Part shown: positions 1 through 10,119 of the stretch, in pieces
How positions within the stretch are numbered: position 1 is the stretch's first letter
How the letters are laid out: each line of letters opens with the position of its first letter
DNA from: Streptomyces tailanensis
Lineage (GTDB): Bacteria; Actinomycetota; Actinomycetes; Streptomycetales; Streptomycetaceae
Assembly (NCBI RefSeq): GCF_008386495.1
Contig: NZ_VTHJ01000004.1
Coordinates: forward strand, 1-64,000
Direction of reading: 5' to 3'
Length of the DNA: 64,000 nt
Program-made: the position numbers and the translations under genes
The notes under the pieces: model-generated
What the model was told of the DNA's origin: nothing
Database searches by the model: none
The model's input: the letters and a program-made list of their open reading frames with translations, nothing else

Positions 1-4
1 ACAT
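1..4 (-). CDS. Start codon of the gene downstream of cydB (partial, probably cydC/cydD)
   Basis: Read on the minus strand, the 26 bases after the cydB stop contain a ribosome binding site (AGGGAGG, positions 16-22) followed 11 bases later by an ATG at 4-2. The window ends there, so no protein is visible. In other Streptomyces the cydAB genes are followed by a fused CydCD-type ABC transporter needed to assemble the oxidase. That identity is inferred from context only. Confidence 0.35.
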
Positions 5-29
5 CGCCAAACACACCTCCCTGCTGGAC

Positions 30-1034
30 TCAGTGCGCCGGCTCGGCGATGTGCTGCGTACCGATCCGCTTGCGGAACACCCAGTACGTCCACCCCTGGT
101 AGAGCATCACGACCGGGGTGGCGATCGCCGCGCACCACGTCATGATCTTCAGGGTGTACGGGCTCGACGAGGCGTTGGTGACCGTGAGGCTCCACTCCTC
201 GTTCAGCGAGGACGGCATGACGCTCGGGAAGAGCGCCAGGAAGAGCATCGCCACGGCAGCCACGATGGTGACCCCCGACAGCGCGAACGCCCACCCCTCA
301 CGTCCCGCCCGGACCGCCGCGAGCGCGGCCACGAGCGCGGCGACCGCCACAACGGCCGCCACCAGCGAGCTGCCGTCACCCTTCTCGATCTGGGTCCAGG
401 CCAGGAAGAGCAGCGCCAGCCCGGCCGTCACCAGCCCGACCCGAAGAGCCAGCACCCGCGCCCGCTCCCGGATGTCCCCGACGGTCTTGAGCCCGACGAA
501 CACTGTCCCGTGGAAGGTGAACAACGACAGCGTGACCAGACCACCCAGCAGGGCATACGGGTTGAGCAGGTCCCCGACGTTGCCCACGTACTCGAAGTCG
601 CGGTCGATCTTCACCCCGCGCACGATGTTGGCGAAGGCCACACCCCACAGGAACGCGGGGAGCAGCGAGGTCCAGAAGATCGCCGTCTCCCAGTTGCGCT
701 GCCAGTTCTCCTCGGGCCGCTTCGCCCGGTACTCGAAGGCGACACCGCGGACGATCAGGCAGACCAGGATGAGCAGCAGCGGCAGATAGAAGCCGGAGAA
801 GAGCGTGGCGTACCACTCGGGGAAGGCGGCGAAGGTCGCGCCGCCCGCCGACAGCAGCCACACCTCGTTGCCGTCCCAGACGGGCCCGATGGTGTTGATG
901 AGGACCCGCTTCTCCGGACGGTTCCGGGCCAGCAGCTTGGTGAGGACACCGACTCCGAAGTCGAAGCCCTCCAGGAAGAAGTAGCCGATCCAGAGGACGG
1001 CGATGAGGACGAACCAGACGTCGTGAAGTTCCAT
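30..1034 (-). CDS. cydB: Cytochrome bd ubiquinol/menaquinol oxidase subunit II
   Basis: A 334-residue integral membrane protein, the usual length for CydB. It is the second subunit of the cytochrome bd terminal oxidase, which oxidises quinol and reduces oxygen to water with high affinity. The N-terminus has the family signature GYFFLEGFDFGVG (about residues 17-29), followed by GPVWDGNEVWL (about 50-60). Several long hydrophobic segments are spread over the whole length. It follows cydA by 27 bases on the same strand and the two are almost certainly cotranscribed. Expression should follow the operator upstream of cydA. Identity is secure from the motifs and the neighbour. Confidence 0.96.
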   Translation of the reverse strand: MELHDVWFVLIAVLWIGYFFLEGFDFGVGVLTKLLARNRPEKRVLINTIGPVWDGNEVWLLSAGGATFAAFPEWYATLFSGFYLPLLLILVCLIVRGVAFEYRAKRPEENWQRNWETAIFWTSLLPAFLWGVAFANIVRGVKIDRDFEYVGNVGDLLNPYALLGGLVTLSLFTFHGTVFVGLKTVGDIRERARVLALRVGLVTAGLALLFLAWTQIEKGDGSSLVAAVVAVAALVAALAAVRAGREGWAFALSGVTIVAAVAMLFLALFPSVMPSSLNEEWSLTVTNASSSPYTLKIMTWCAAIATPVVMLYQGWTYWVFRKRIGTQHIAEPAH

Positions 1035-1061
1035 GACTGTGCTCCCTTGGCCCGGTGCGGC

Positions 1062-2570
1062 CTAGTACGAGAAGGCCATCGGCTTGTCGGCGTCATGGGA
1101 TTCGCCGCCGATCTTCGTGGGCGGGTGGAGGTCGGCCTCCGTCAGCTCCGGCGGTCCCGCCTTGACGTACTTCGCGAGCAGCTTGACCTCGACGACGGCG
1201 AGGATGGCGTACAGTGTGGTGAAGACGATCATCGAGGTGATGACCTCGCCCTGCGAGACGCCGGGGGAGACCGCGTCCTCGGTGCGCAGGACGCCGTAGA
1301 CGACCCACGGCTGGCGGCCCATCTCGGTGAAGATCCAGCCCCACGAGCTGGCGATCAGCGGGAAGCCCAGCGTCAGGAACGCGATGCGCCAGTACCACGT
1401 GGTGAGGGTCGGGCCGAGAGCCTTGCCCGGCAGCAGCACCAGATGCGGCACCTCGTCGTCGCCCACCCGGAGGTGCTGCGGCAGCATGAACTTCTTGCGG
1501 GTGAGCCAGAGCCCGATCAGGCCGATGGCGAAGGACGCCATGCCGAAGCCGATCATCCAGCGGAAGCCCCAGTACGCGACGGGGATGTTGGGCCGGTAGT
1601 CGCCGGGCCCGTACTTCTCCTGCTCGGCCTTGTTGACGTCGTTGATGCCGGGGACGTGCGAGCTGAAGTCGTCGTTGGCGAGGAAGGACAGCAGGCCGGG
1701 GATCTCGATGGCGACCTTGTTGTGGCCCTTGTCGACGTCACCGTAGGCGAAGACGGAGAAGGGCGCGGGCGCCTCGCCGTCCCACAGCGCCTCGGCGGCG
1801 GCCATCTTCATGGGCTGCTGCTTGAACATGACCTTGCCGAGCAGGTCGCCGCTGACCGCGGTGAGCAGGCCGGCTATGACCACGGTGACCAGGCCGAGCC
1901 GCAGCGAGGTCTTCATCACCTGTACATGCTTCTTGCGGGCCAGGTGGAAGGCGGCGATGCCGACCATGAAGGCACCGCCGGTGAGAAAGGCGGCGGTGAG
2001 GGTGTGGAAGACCTGGGTGAGCGCGGTGTTCTGGGTCAGGACGAGCCAGAAGTCGGTGAGCTCGGCCCGGCCCTTGGCCTCGTTGATCCGGTAGCCGACG
2101 GGGTGCTGCATCCACGAGTTGGCCGCGAGGATGAAGTACGCCGACAGGATCGTGCCGATGGACACCATCCAGATGCAGGCGAGATGGATCTTCTGCGGCA
2201 GCTTGTCCCAGCCGAAGATCCACAGCCCGATGAAGGTGGACTCGAAGAAGAAGGCGATCAGCGCCTCGAAGGCGAGCGGGGCGCCGAAGACATCGCCGAC
2301 GAAGCGCGAGTAGTCGGACCAGTTCATGCCGAACTGGAACTCCTGCACGATGCCGGTGACGACACCCATCGCGATGTTGATCAGGAAGAGCTTGCCCCAG
2401 AACTTGGTGGCCTTGAGGTACTTCTCCTTCCCCGAGCGCACCCACGCGGTCTGCAGGCCCGCGGTGAGCGCGGCGAGCGAGATCGTGAGGGGGACGAAGA
2501 GGAAGTGGTAGACGGTGGTGATGCCGAACTGCCATCGCGCCAGAGTCTCCGGCGCCAGAGCGAGGTCCAC
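1062..2570 (-). CDS. cydA: Cytochrome bd oxidase subunit I
   Basis: A 502-residue membrane protein carrying the quinol oxidation site and the haem ligands of cytochrome bd. Visible family features are the N-terminal segment RWQFGITTVYHFLFVPLTI with its early haem-ligand histidine, NSWMQHPVGY in the first third, and GWIFTEMGRQPW near residue 395, a signature next to the quinol/haem region. Multiple hydrophobic helices fit the known topology. The C-terminus is short and hydrophilic. It is the first gene of cydAB. A near-perfect Rex operator lies about 75 bases upstream, so the gene is expected to be derepressed at a high NADH/NAD+ ratio (low oxygen). Confidence 0.97.
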   Translation of the reverse strand: MDLALAPETLARWQFGITTVYHFLFVPLTISLAALTAGLQTAWVRSGKEKYLKATKFWGKLFLINIAMGVVTGIVQEFQFGMNWSDYSRFVGDVFGAPLAFEALIAFFFESTFIGLWIFGWDKLPQKIHLACIWMVSIGTILSAYFILAANSWMQHPVGYRINEAKGRAELTDFWLVLTQNTALTQVFHTLTAAFLTGGAFMVGIAAFHLARKKHVQVMKTSLRLGLVTVVIAGLLTAVSGDLLGKVMFKQQPMKMAAAEALWDGEAPAPFSVFAYGDVDKGHNKVAIEIPGLLSFLANDDFSSHVPGINDVNKAEQEKYGPGDYRPNIPVAYWGFRWMIGFGMASFAIGLIGLWLTRKKFMLPQHLRVGDDEVPHLVLLPGKALGPTLTTWYWRIAFLTLGFPLIASSWGWIFTEMGRQPWVVYGVLRTEDAVSPGVSQGEVITSMIVFTTLYAILAVVEVKLLAKYVKAGPPELTEADLHPPTKIGGESHDADKPMAFSY

Positions 2571-2646
2571 GTCTTCTCCTTACGTGCCGTGGCACTGCGG
2601 CAGTTTGCCCCGCTTGTCTCGTACATCACAGGGCAACCGGGACACG

Positions 2647-2672
2647 CTTGTGAACGCGTTCACATTCACAAG
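2647..2672. promoter_or_regulatory. Rex-type operator upstream of cydAB
   Basis: TTGTGAA-CGCG-TTCACAT at 2648-2665 matches the Rex consensus TTGTGAA-N4-TTCACAA at all but the last base. A second arm, TTCACAAG at 2665-2672, pairs with CTTGTGAA at 2647-2654 as a longer overlapping inverted repeat. Rex is the NADH-responsive repressor known to control cydABCD in S. coelicolor. The position, 77-102 bases before the cydA start, fits a promoter-overlapping operator. Confidence 0.85.
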
Positions 2673-2790
2673 CAATTATGACGCATAGCCGTTCGAGCCT
2701 CGACGGGCGGGGGGTCCCCAAGCGTGGACCGCTCCACCCATGGCATGAAAGCGCACGTCAGCAGCCCAGGACCTGCCGTGCGAAACGCAA

Positions 2791-2817
2791 GAGGGGCCCG
2801 GCCAACCCGGGCCCCTC
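2791..2817 (-). terminator. Terminator after hisC
   Basis: A perfect 11-bp GC stem (GAGGGGCCCGG / CCGGGCCCCTC) with a 5-base loop, 12 bases beyond the hisC stop codon. There is no U tract, as is common in Streptomyces. Confidence 0.75.
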
Positions 2818-2829
2818 GACCGCCGAAGG

Positions 2830-3909
2830 CTAGAGCTCCTTGCGGAAGCCCTCCGTGACCTTGAGGAAGATGTCGTTCGCCTCGGTCTCGCCGATCGTCA
2901 CCCGCACACCCTCCCCCGCGAACGGCCGTACGACGACCCCGGCCTGCTCGCACACGGCGGCGAAGTCGACCGTGCGCTCCCCCAGCCGCAGCCACACGAA
3001 GTTCGCCTGTGTCTCGGGCACCGTCCAGCCCTGGGCGCGCAGCGCCTCGACGACCCGGTTCCGCTCGCAGACCAGCGTGCCCACGCGCCCGAGGAGTTCG
3101 TCCTCGGCACGCAGGGAGGCGACCGCCGCATCCTGGGCGAGCTGGCTCACACCGAACGGCACGGCCGTCTTGCGCAGGGCCGCCGCCACCGGCTCGTGAG
3201 CGATCGCGAAGCCGACACGGAGCCCGGCGAGACCGTACGCCTTGGAGAAGGTGCGCAGCACACAGACGTTTGGCCGCTCACGGTAGAACTCGACGCCGTC
3301 CGGAACCTCGACATCCCGCACGAACTCGCGGTACGCCTCGTCCAGCACCACCAGCACATCACCAGGCACCCGGTCGAGGAACCGCTCCAGCTCAGCCCGG
3401 CGAACCGCCGTACCCGTCGGGTTGTTGGGGTTGCAGACGAAAATCAGCCGAGTCCGGTCGGTGATCGCGTCCGCCATCGCGTCCAGGTCGTGCACATCGC
3501 CCGCCGTGAGTGGCACCTGCACGGACGTGGCCCCGCTGATCTGCGTGATGATCGGGTACGCCTCGAACGACCGCCAGGCGTAGATCACCTCGTCACCGGG
3601 ACCCGAAGTGGCCTGCAGCAGTTGCTGGGCGACGCCGACGGAGCCGGTACCCGTGGCCAGGTGCGTGACCGGCACCCCGAAGCGGTCCGACAGTTCACTC
3701 ATCAGCCCCGTGCAGGCCATGTCCGGGTACCGGTTGAAGGACGTGGCCGCCGCGGTCACGCCCTCCAGCACTCCGGGCAACGGCGGGTAGGGGTTCTCGT
3801 TGGAGGACAGCTTGTACGCCACCGGACCGCCCGCCGCGGCCGGCTTGCCGGGCTTGTAGGTGGGGATACCCTCCAGCTCGGCTCGCAGCTTGGGGCTCGT
3901 CTCGCTCAC
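2830..3909 (-). CDS. hisC: Histidinol-phosphate aminotransferase-like PLP enzyme
   Basis: A 359-residue class I/II aminotransferase of the HisC family. Visible motifs are SSNENPYPP near the N-terminus, [10 protein letters not shown] in the middle and the PLP-lysine segment [15 protein letters not shown]. The GTG start at 3909 is chosen because GGAGGA precedes it; the reading frame stays open 37 codons upstream without a better start. No his operon genes are nearby. The enzyme may therefore be the second HisC-type (or aromatic amino acid) aminotransferase known in Streptomyces rather than the histidine-pathway enzyme. It is transcribed divergently from a LacI-family regulator, and a strong hairpin follows the stop. 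Confidence 0.88.
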   Translation of the reverse strand: MSETSPKLRAELEGIPTYKPGKPAAAGGPVAYKLSSNENPYPPLPGVLEGVTAAATSFNRYPDMACTGLMSELSDRFGVPVTHLATGTGSVGVAQQLLQATSGPGDEVIYAWRSFEAYPIITQISGATSVQVPLTAGDVHDLDAMADAITDRTRLIFVCNPNNPTGTAVRRAELERFLDRVPGDVLVVLDEAYREFVRDVEVPDGVEFYRERPNVCVLRTFSKAYGLAGLRVGFAIAHEPVAAALRKTAVPFGVSQLAQDAAVASLRAEDELLGRVGTLVCERNRVVEALRAQGWTVPETQANFVWLRLGERTVDFAAVCEQAGVVVRPFAGEGVRVTIGETEANDIFLKVTEGFRKEL

Positions 3910-4318
3910 CGCAGTCCTCCTCGTCGACGTAATGCTTCTCACCTTATGAGGATTCGGCGCGCCTGCGAATGGCCTGTGGACAACCACGTCCACACCGCGC
4001 CCGCGCCTCTCCCGTCGCACCGCCTCACGGGCATCTGCCCCGAAGGCGTACGAATCGGGGGCGCGCCGCCCACAAGCGCACGCGCCGGTGGCTCACGCCG
4101 TAGCGCGCATCACCCGTGCAGGTGAGTTGAGACCTCTTCGAGACATGAGCCACTTGGCAGGCGCATAGGCGTCGACAAGTAATGTACTGACGTTGGATCG
4201 TTCAACTCCCTTGCATTTCAAGGGCATTGACCCGTGGTGACCTTGCAGAAACGTGCCTGTCAACGAGTGCATATGCGTCCGCACTACCCCACCGCATGAG
4301 CCCTACTATCGGCTCGCC
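3910..4318. promoter_or_regulatory. Divergent intergenic region (hisC / LacI-type gene) with two DnaA-box-like sites
   Basis: This 409-base gap holds the promoters of two divergent genes. It contains TGTGGACAA at 3975-3983 (a perfect reverse-strand TTGTCCACA DnaA box) and ACGTCCACA at 3986-3994 in opposite orientation two bases away. Near the regulator start there is an inverted repeat CCCTTG-N5-CAAGGG at 4208-4224, a possible operator. No open frame with a ribosome binding site is evident in the gap. Confidence 0.55.
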
Positions 4319-5431
4319 ATGACAGCAGCAGGGAAGCACCAGGTGAGCCGGGCGGAAACTCCCCGCCGAGGCAGCCGGTCGGGCCGGGCGGGCATTCGGG
4401 ATGTGGCCGCCGCCGCCGGAGTCTCCATCACGACCGTTTCCGACGCCCTCAACGGCAAGGGCCGGCTCCCGGACGCCACCCGACGCCATGTACGCGAGGT
4501 CGCCGACCGACTTGGCTACCGCCCCTCGGCGGCGGCCCGAACCCTCAGAACGGGCAAGTCCGGCCTCATCGGCCTGACCGTGACCACGTACGGGGATGAA
4601 CCTTTCACCTTCACCGAGTTCGCGTACTTCGCGGAAATGGCGCGGGCCGCCACCTCGGCCGCGCTCGCCCGGGGCTATGCCCTGGTCATCCTTCCCGCGA
4701 CCTCGCGCCACGACGTGTGGTCGAACGTCGCCCTGGACGGAACCGTGGTCATCGACCCGTCCGACCAGGACCCGGTCGTCAGCGAGCTGGTCCGCCAGGG
4801 ATTACCGGTGGTCTCCGACGGCCGCCCGGCCGGCTCGCTGCCGGTCACCGCGTGGGTCGACAACGACCACGAGGCCGCGGTCCTCGGCATCCTCGACCAC
4901 CTGGCCGACGCGGGCGCCCGCCGGATCGGACTCCTCACGGGCACGACGACCGACACGTACACCCACCTCTCCACGACCGCGTATCTGCGCTGGTGCGAGC
5001 GCGTGGGCCAGGATCCGGTGTATGAGGCCTATCCGGCGCACGATCCGTGCGCGGGGGCCGTCGCCGCCGACCGGCTGCTCGCCCGGCCCGACCGCCCGGA
5101 CGCGGTCTACGGCCTCTTCGACCCGAACGGCACCGATCTGCTGGCCGCGGCCCGGCGGTACGGCCTGCGCGTCCCGGACGACCTGCTGCTCGTCTGCTGC
5201 AGCGAGTCCGCCGTGTACGCCACCACCGAGCCGCCGATCACCACGCTCTCGCTGAAGCCGCGCCGGATCGGCACGGCCGTGGTCCAGCTCCTCATCGACG
5301 CCATCGAGGGGGTCGAATCGGACCAACCGGTCGAGCAGGTGATACCGACGGAGCTGATCGTGCGGACCTCGTCCGAGCGGCGTCCGCCGCGTACGACGGT
5401 CAGTCCGCCGCGATCACCCGAAGAGGGTTGA
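4319..5431 (+). CDS. LacI/GalR-family transcriptional regulator with a TTA codon
   Basis: A 370-residue regulator. The N-terminal helix-turn-helix is typical of LacI (GIRDVAAAAGVSITTVSDALNGKGRL, about residues 22-47), with the hinge motif RPSAAARTLRTGKSGLIGL after it. The remainder is a periplasmic-binding-protein-like effector domain ending in the TTLSLKP segment typical of the family. The effector is unknown. The ATG at 4319 was taken because it places the HTH at the normal distance; an in-frame GTG at 4253 would add 22 residues, and neither has a strong ribosome binding site. Codon 162 (4802-4804) is TTA, the rare leucine codon read by the bldA tRNA, so translation is probably developmentally timed. 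A hairpin follows at 5460-5479. Confidence 0.9.
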   Translation: MTAAGKHQVSRAETPRRGSRSGRAGIRDVAAAAGVSITTVSDALNGKGRLPDATRRHVREVADRLGYRPSAAARTLRTGKSGLIGLTVTTYGDEPFTFTEFAYFAEMARAATSAALARGYALVILPATSRHDVWSNVALDGTVVIDPSDQDPVVSELVRQGLPVVSDGRPAGSLPVTAWVDNDHEAAVLGILDHLADAGARRIGLLTGTTTDTYTHLSTTAYLRWCERVGQDPVYEAYPAHDPCAGAVAADRLLARPDRPDAVYGLFDPNGTDLLAAARRYGLRVPDDLLLVCCSESAVYATTEPPITTLSLKPRRIGTAVVQLLIDAIEGVESDQPVEQVIPTELIVRTSSERRPPRTTVSPPRSPEEG

Positions 5432-5459
5432 CGCCTCAGCGAGGATCCGAGAGGGAAAA

Positions 5460-5479
5460 GGGCGGGGAGAGCCCCGCCC
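5460..5479 (+). terminator. Terminator after the LacI-type gene
   Basis: Perfect 8-bp stem GGGCGGGG/CCCCGCCC with an AGAG tetraloop, 28 bases past the stop codon. Confidence 0.7.
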
Positions 5480-5646
5480 AATTCGGGAGAAAACCGCGGT
5501 GAACTGGGGCCCTGCGCCATTTCACCACCCCTGGGTCATCACATGGCGCGATCCGCATTCCTATGATGGGCGGACGACACCGCGGGCCGCTGCGACCAGG
5601 CAGTCCGATGCGGTGCAGATGCGGCGCGATGGTGGTGGAGGGGTCG

Positions 5647-6729
5647 ATGACTCAGGGGGCCGGTCAGGGACCCGAGGAGCGGACGCCGACGGTGCGCGAT
5701 TTCCGCGTGCCCGCGTACGTCCACGAGGCCGGTCCGTACGGGCAGCACACCACGCATCCCGGCGGAACCGCCAAGCCCGCCGAGGAGCCGGGAGGCTACC
5801 CCGAGGGCTACACCCCGACCCAGCGGGACCTGCCGGTGATCAACCGGGGTGACACGCTTCAGGTCGTGATCGACCCGGAGGCCGTGGCGGCCGAGCCGTC
5901 CACCGCCAGGCCGGGCCCGCTGTTCGTCGTCGGGGACGTCCACGGCTACCTGGACGAGCTCCTCGCCGCGCTCCGGGAGAAGGGCCTCGTCGACGCGGCG
6001 GGCAACTGGTCGGCGGGCACCGCCCGGCTGTGGTTCCTCGGCGACTTCACCGACCGCGGCCCGGACGGCATCGGCGTCATCGACCTCGTGATGCGCCTGT
6101 CCGCGGAGGCCGCCGCGGCCGGCGGTTACTGCAAGGCCCTCATGGGCAACCACGAACTGCTGCTGCTCGGCGCCAAGCGGTTCGGCGACACGCCCGTCAA
6201 CTCCGGGGCGGGCACCGCCACCTTCCAGGCCGCCTGGCTGCTCAACGGCGGCCAGAAGACCGACATGGACCGCCTCCAGGACCACCACCTCCAGTGGATG
6301 GCCCGCCTCGACGCCATGGAGGAGGTCGACGGCCACCTCCTGGTGCACTCCGACACCACCGCCTACCGCGACTACGGCGACTCCATCGAGGCGGTCAACG
6401 ACACCGTCCGCGAGACGATCACGCGCAACGACCCGGACGAGGTCTGGGACCTCTTCCGCAAGTTCACCCGGCGCTTCTCCTTCCGCGACGAGGGCGGCGC
6501 CGACGCGGTGCGCTCCCTGCTGGACACCTACGGTGGCACACGTATCGTCCATGGTCACAGCCCCATCCCGTACCTCCTGGGCGAGGTCGGCTCGGAGGAC
6601 GGCGAGGACGAGACGGGACCCTCGGTCGAGGGACCGTACACCTATGCGGACGGTCTGGCCGTCGCCATGGACGGCGGCGTGACCATGGCCGGAAAGCTGC
6701 TGGTCCAGCAACTTCCGCTGGATAGCTGA
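5647..6729 (+). CDS. PPP-family metallophosphatase (calcineurin-like)
   Basis: A 360-residue protein with the complete phosphoprotein-phosphatase metal-binding set: GDVHG, GDFTDRGPDG, GNHE and a late HGHSP. These residues normally bind two metal ions and attack phosphomonoesters. It resembles bacterial PPP-type serine/threonine phosphatases and diadenosine tetraphosphatases; the substrate cannot be read from the sequence. The ATG at 5647 has GGAGGGG five bases upstream and is preferred to in-frame starts further upstream. The first 90 residues are Pro/Gly/Glu-rich and probably disordered. Transcribed alone, between a terminator and a 180-base gap. Confidence 0.87.
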   Translation: MTQGAGQGPEERTPTVRDFRVPAYVHEAGPYGQHTTHPGGTAKPAEEPGGYPEGYTPTQRDLPVINRGDTLQVVIDPEAVAAEPSTARPGPLFVVGDVHGYLDELLAALREKGLVDAAGNWSAGTARLWFLGDFTDRGPDGIGVIDLVMRLSAEAAAAGGYCKALMGNHELLLLGAKRFGDTPVNSGAGTATFQAAWLLNGGQKTDMDRLQDHHLQWMARLDAMEEVDGHLLVHSDTTAYRDYGDSIEAVNDTVRETITRNDPDEVWDLFRKFTRRFSFRDEGGADAVRSLLDTYGGTRIVHGHSPIPYLLGEVGSEDGEDETGPSVEGPYTYADGLAVAMDGGVTMAGKLLVQQLPLDS

Positions 6730-6919
6730 GCCGTCAACGGGCAGGCGTCCTTTCGTCGGAAGACTTCGCTGGCCAGGGGCCAATTTCTTCAAACCCCCTG
6801 TCACCGCCTGCCGTCACCGCTCTACCATCGGCTTATCCGTAGCAGGCTCCCCTCCGTTTCTGCCCGACGGCTCGTCAGCATGCCGAGCCACAAGCCCTAC
6901 GGAGCATCGGGGGATGCAC

Positions 6920-7786
6920 ATGAACAGCGTTCCGCAGCACCTGCTCAGTGAGGACCGCCAGGAATACGAGCGGATCCTCGGCGAGGCGCTGCGCTCCGCA
7001 CCACACCGCCCGGAATTCGCCGCTGGTCTGCAGCGGCTCAACCCCGAACAGCTGCGCACCATGGCCCTCAGCGCCACGGCCATCATCACGGCGGCCGCGG
7101 CGACCGAATACGAGTACTACGTGAAGGTCCGCGACGAACTGCGCAACCCGTCGCTGTCCGTCCCACCCGCCCACGAGGGTTCGGCGGCCGGTTCCGCCGA
7201 GCCCGACGGGACCGGGGTGGGACTCGCGGCCGCCACGGGCGAGGTCGGCGAGACGGCCGGTGCCGGTGCGGGCGCCATCGCCGCCGTACTCGCTCCCGTC
7301 CTGGCCGGTACCGCCGCCGGGCTCTTCCTGCTCGTGGGTTACATCATGAAGATGATCGACCCCGATCGGGCGATAGCCCAGACCCTGCTCACCACGGGGT
7401 GGGTCTTCGGCGCGGTCACGGCTGCCGCGATCCTGGTGGCCGCCGTCGGCCTCCTGCTCACCGCCCTGCGCAACGGCTCCACCACCGTGGACGGCGGAGC
7501 ACACAGCGAGTTGAGCGAAGAGATGGCCCGGGCCAGGGAGGCCTGGCGCGAGGCACTCCTGGAGCGCGGCATCCTGCCGTTCCTGCATGACGCTCTCAAG
7601 AACCCGGGCGCGGCAGCGCTGAGCGACCCGGATCGGCCGGCCCCGCCCAGCCGTATGCCTCACCTCGGCTACAACCGCCCGAACTTCACCAGCCCGGGCA
7701 GCGGCCCCGCCGGCTCCCGCCCCAGCTTCAGCAGCCCGGACTTCACCAGCCCGGACTTCGGCGGCCCGGAACACCAGCCGGACTGA
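6920..7786 (+). CDS. Hypothetical membrane protein
   Basis: About 288 residues; I do not recognise a family. The N-terminal 60 residues look helical and soluble, followed by the hydrophobic stretch MALSATAIITAAAATEY. Two clear membrane helices lie at about residues 115-145 and 155-180. The C-terminal 50 residues are Ser/Pro/Phe-rich with short imperfect repeats (FTSP, FSSPDFTSPDF). The ATG at 6920 is chosen because GGGGGA lies at normal spacing; the ATG at 6914 sits directly against the G run. Role unknown; no operon partner. A hairpin at 7801-7832 closes the unit. Confidence 0.7.
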   Translation: MNSVPQHLLSEDRQEYERILGEALRSAPHRPEFAAGLQRLNPEQLRTMALSATAIITAAAATEYEYYVKVRDELRNPSLSVPPAHEGSAAGSAEPDGTGVGLAAATGEVGETAGAGAGAIAAVLAPVLAGTAAGLFLLVGYIMKMIDPDRAIAQTLLTTGWVFGAVTAAAILVAAVGLLLTALRNGSTTVDGGAHSELSEEMARAREAWREALLERGILPFLHDALKNPGAAALSDPDRPAPPSRMPHLGYNRPNFTSPGSGPAGSRPSFSSPDFTSPDFGGPEHQPD

Positions 7787-7800
7787 GTCCTCGGGACCGA

Positions 7801-7832
7801 GCCGCCGCCCGGAAGACACCGGGCCCGGCGGC
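7801..7832 (+). terminator. Probable terminator after the membrane protein gene
   Basis: GCCGCCGCCCGG pairs with CCGGGC-CC-GGCGGC around a 6-base loop, with a two-base bulge, 14 bases after the stop. The remaining 230 bases to thiC hold no recognisable gene or tRNA. Confidence 0.5.
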
Positions 7833-8063
7833 CGACCGGCGCGAGCTCTGTCCGGCCGACCGACGCCGTCGCACTCCGACCCGTCCGCTCGACGTGCGCA
7901 GGGGAACGCCCGTCGGGCCACGGCGCTGCCCGAGCAGCGGCGGGCTCCCCGGACAGCCACCCGGGAGAGCACCGCCTCCGCGTGAACAGCCAACGGCCAC
8001 GACGAACCCGCGCCCGCCGCACCCAGCCGTCCGCCCCTGGCTCTGCCGTCCACCCCCTTGCGC

Positions 8064-10027
<1,964 letters not shown>

Positions 10028-10119
10028 GCGTGTGCAAAGGTGTCTCCACGCTAGCGTCAGATGTGGCGCGGTGAACAGTGGGCACCGCCCGTTCTTGCGA
10101 TGATCGGTCGGTGACCACG

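Noticed and set aside
33..2681. Very long open frame on the plus strand across cydAB
   Set aside because: Antisense shadow of two well-supported genes, a common result of high GC; no recognisable protein.
7787..8063. Gap before thiC searched for a tRNA or attachment site
   Set aside because: No T-loop (GTTCGAA-like) or cloverleaf could be found; only a hairpin after the upstream gene.
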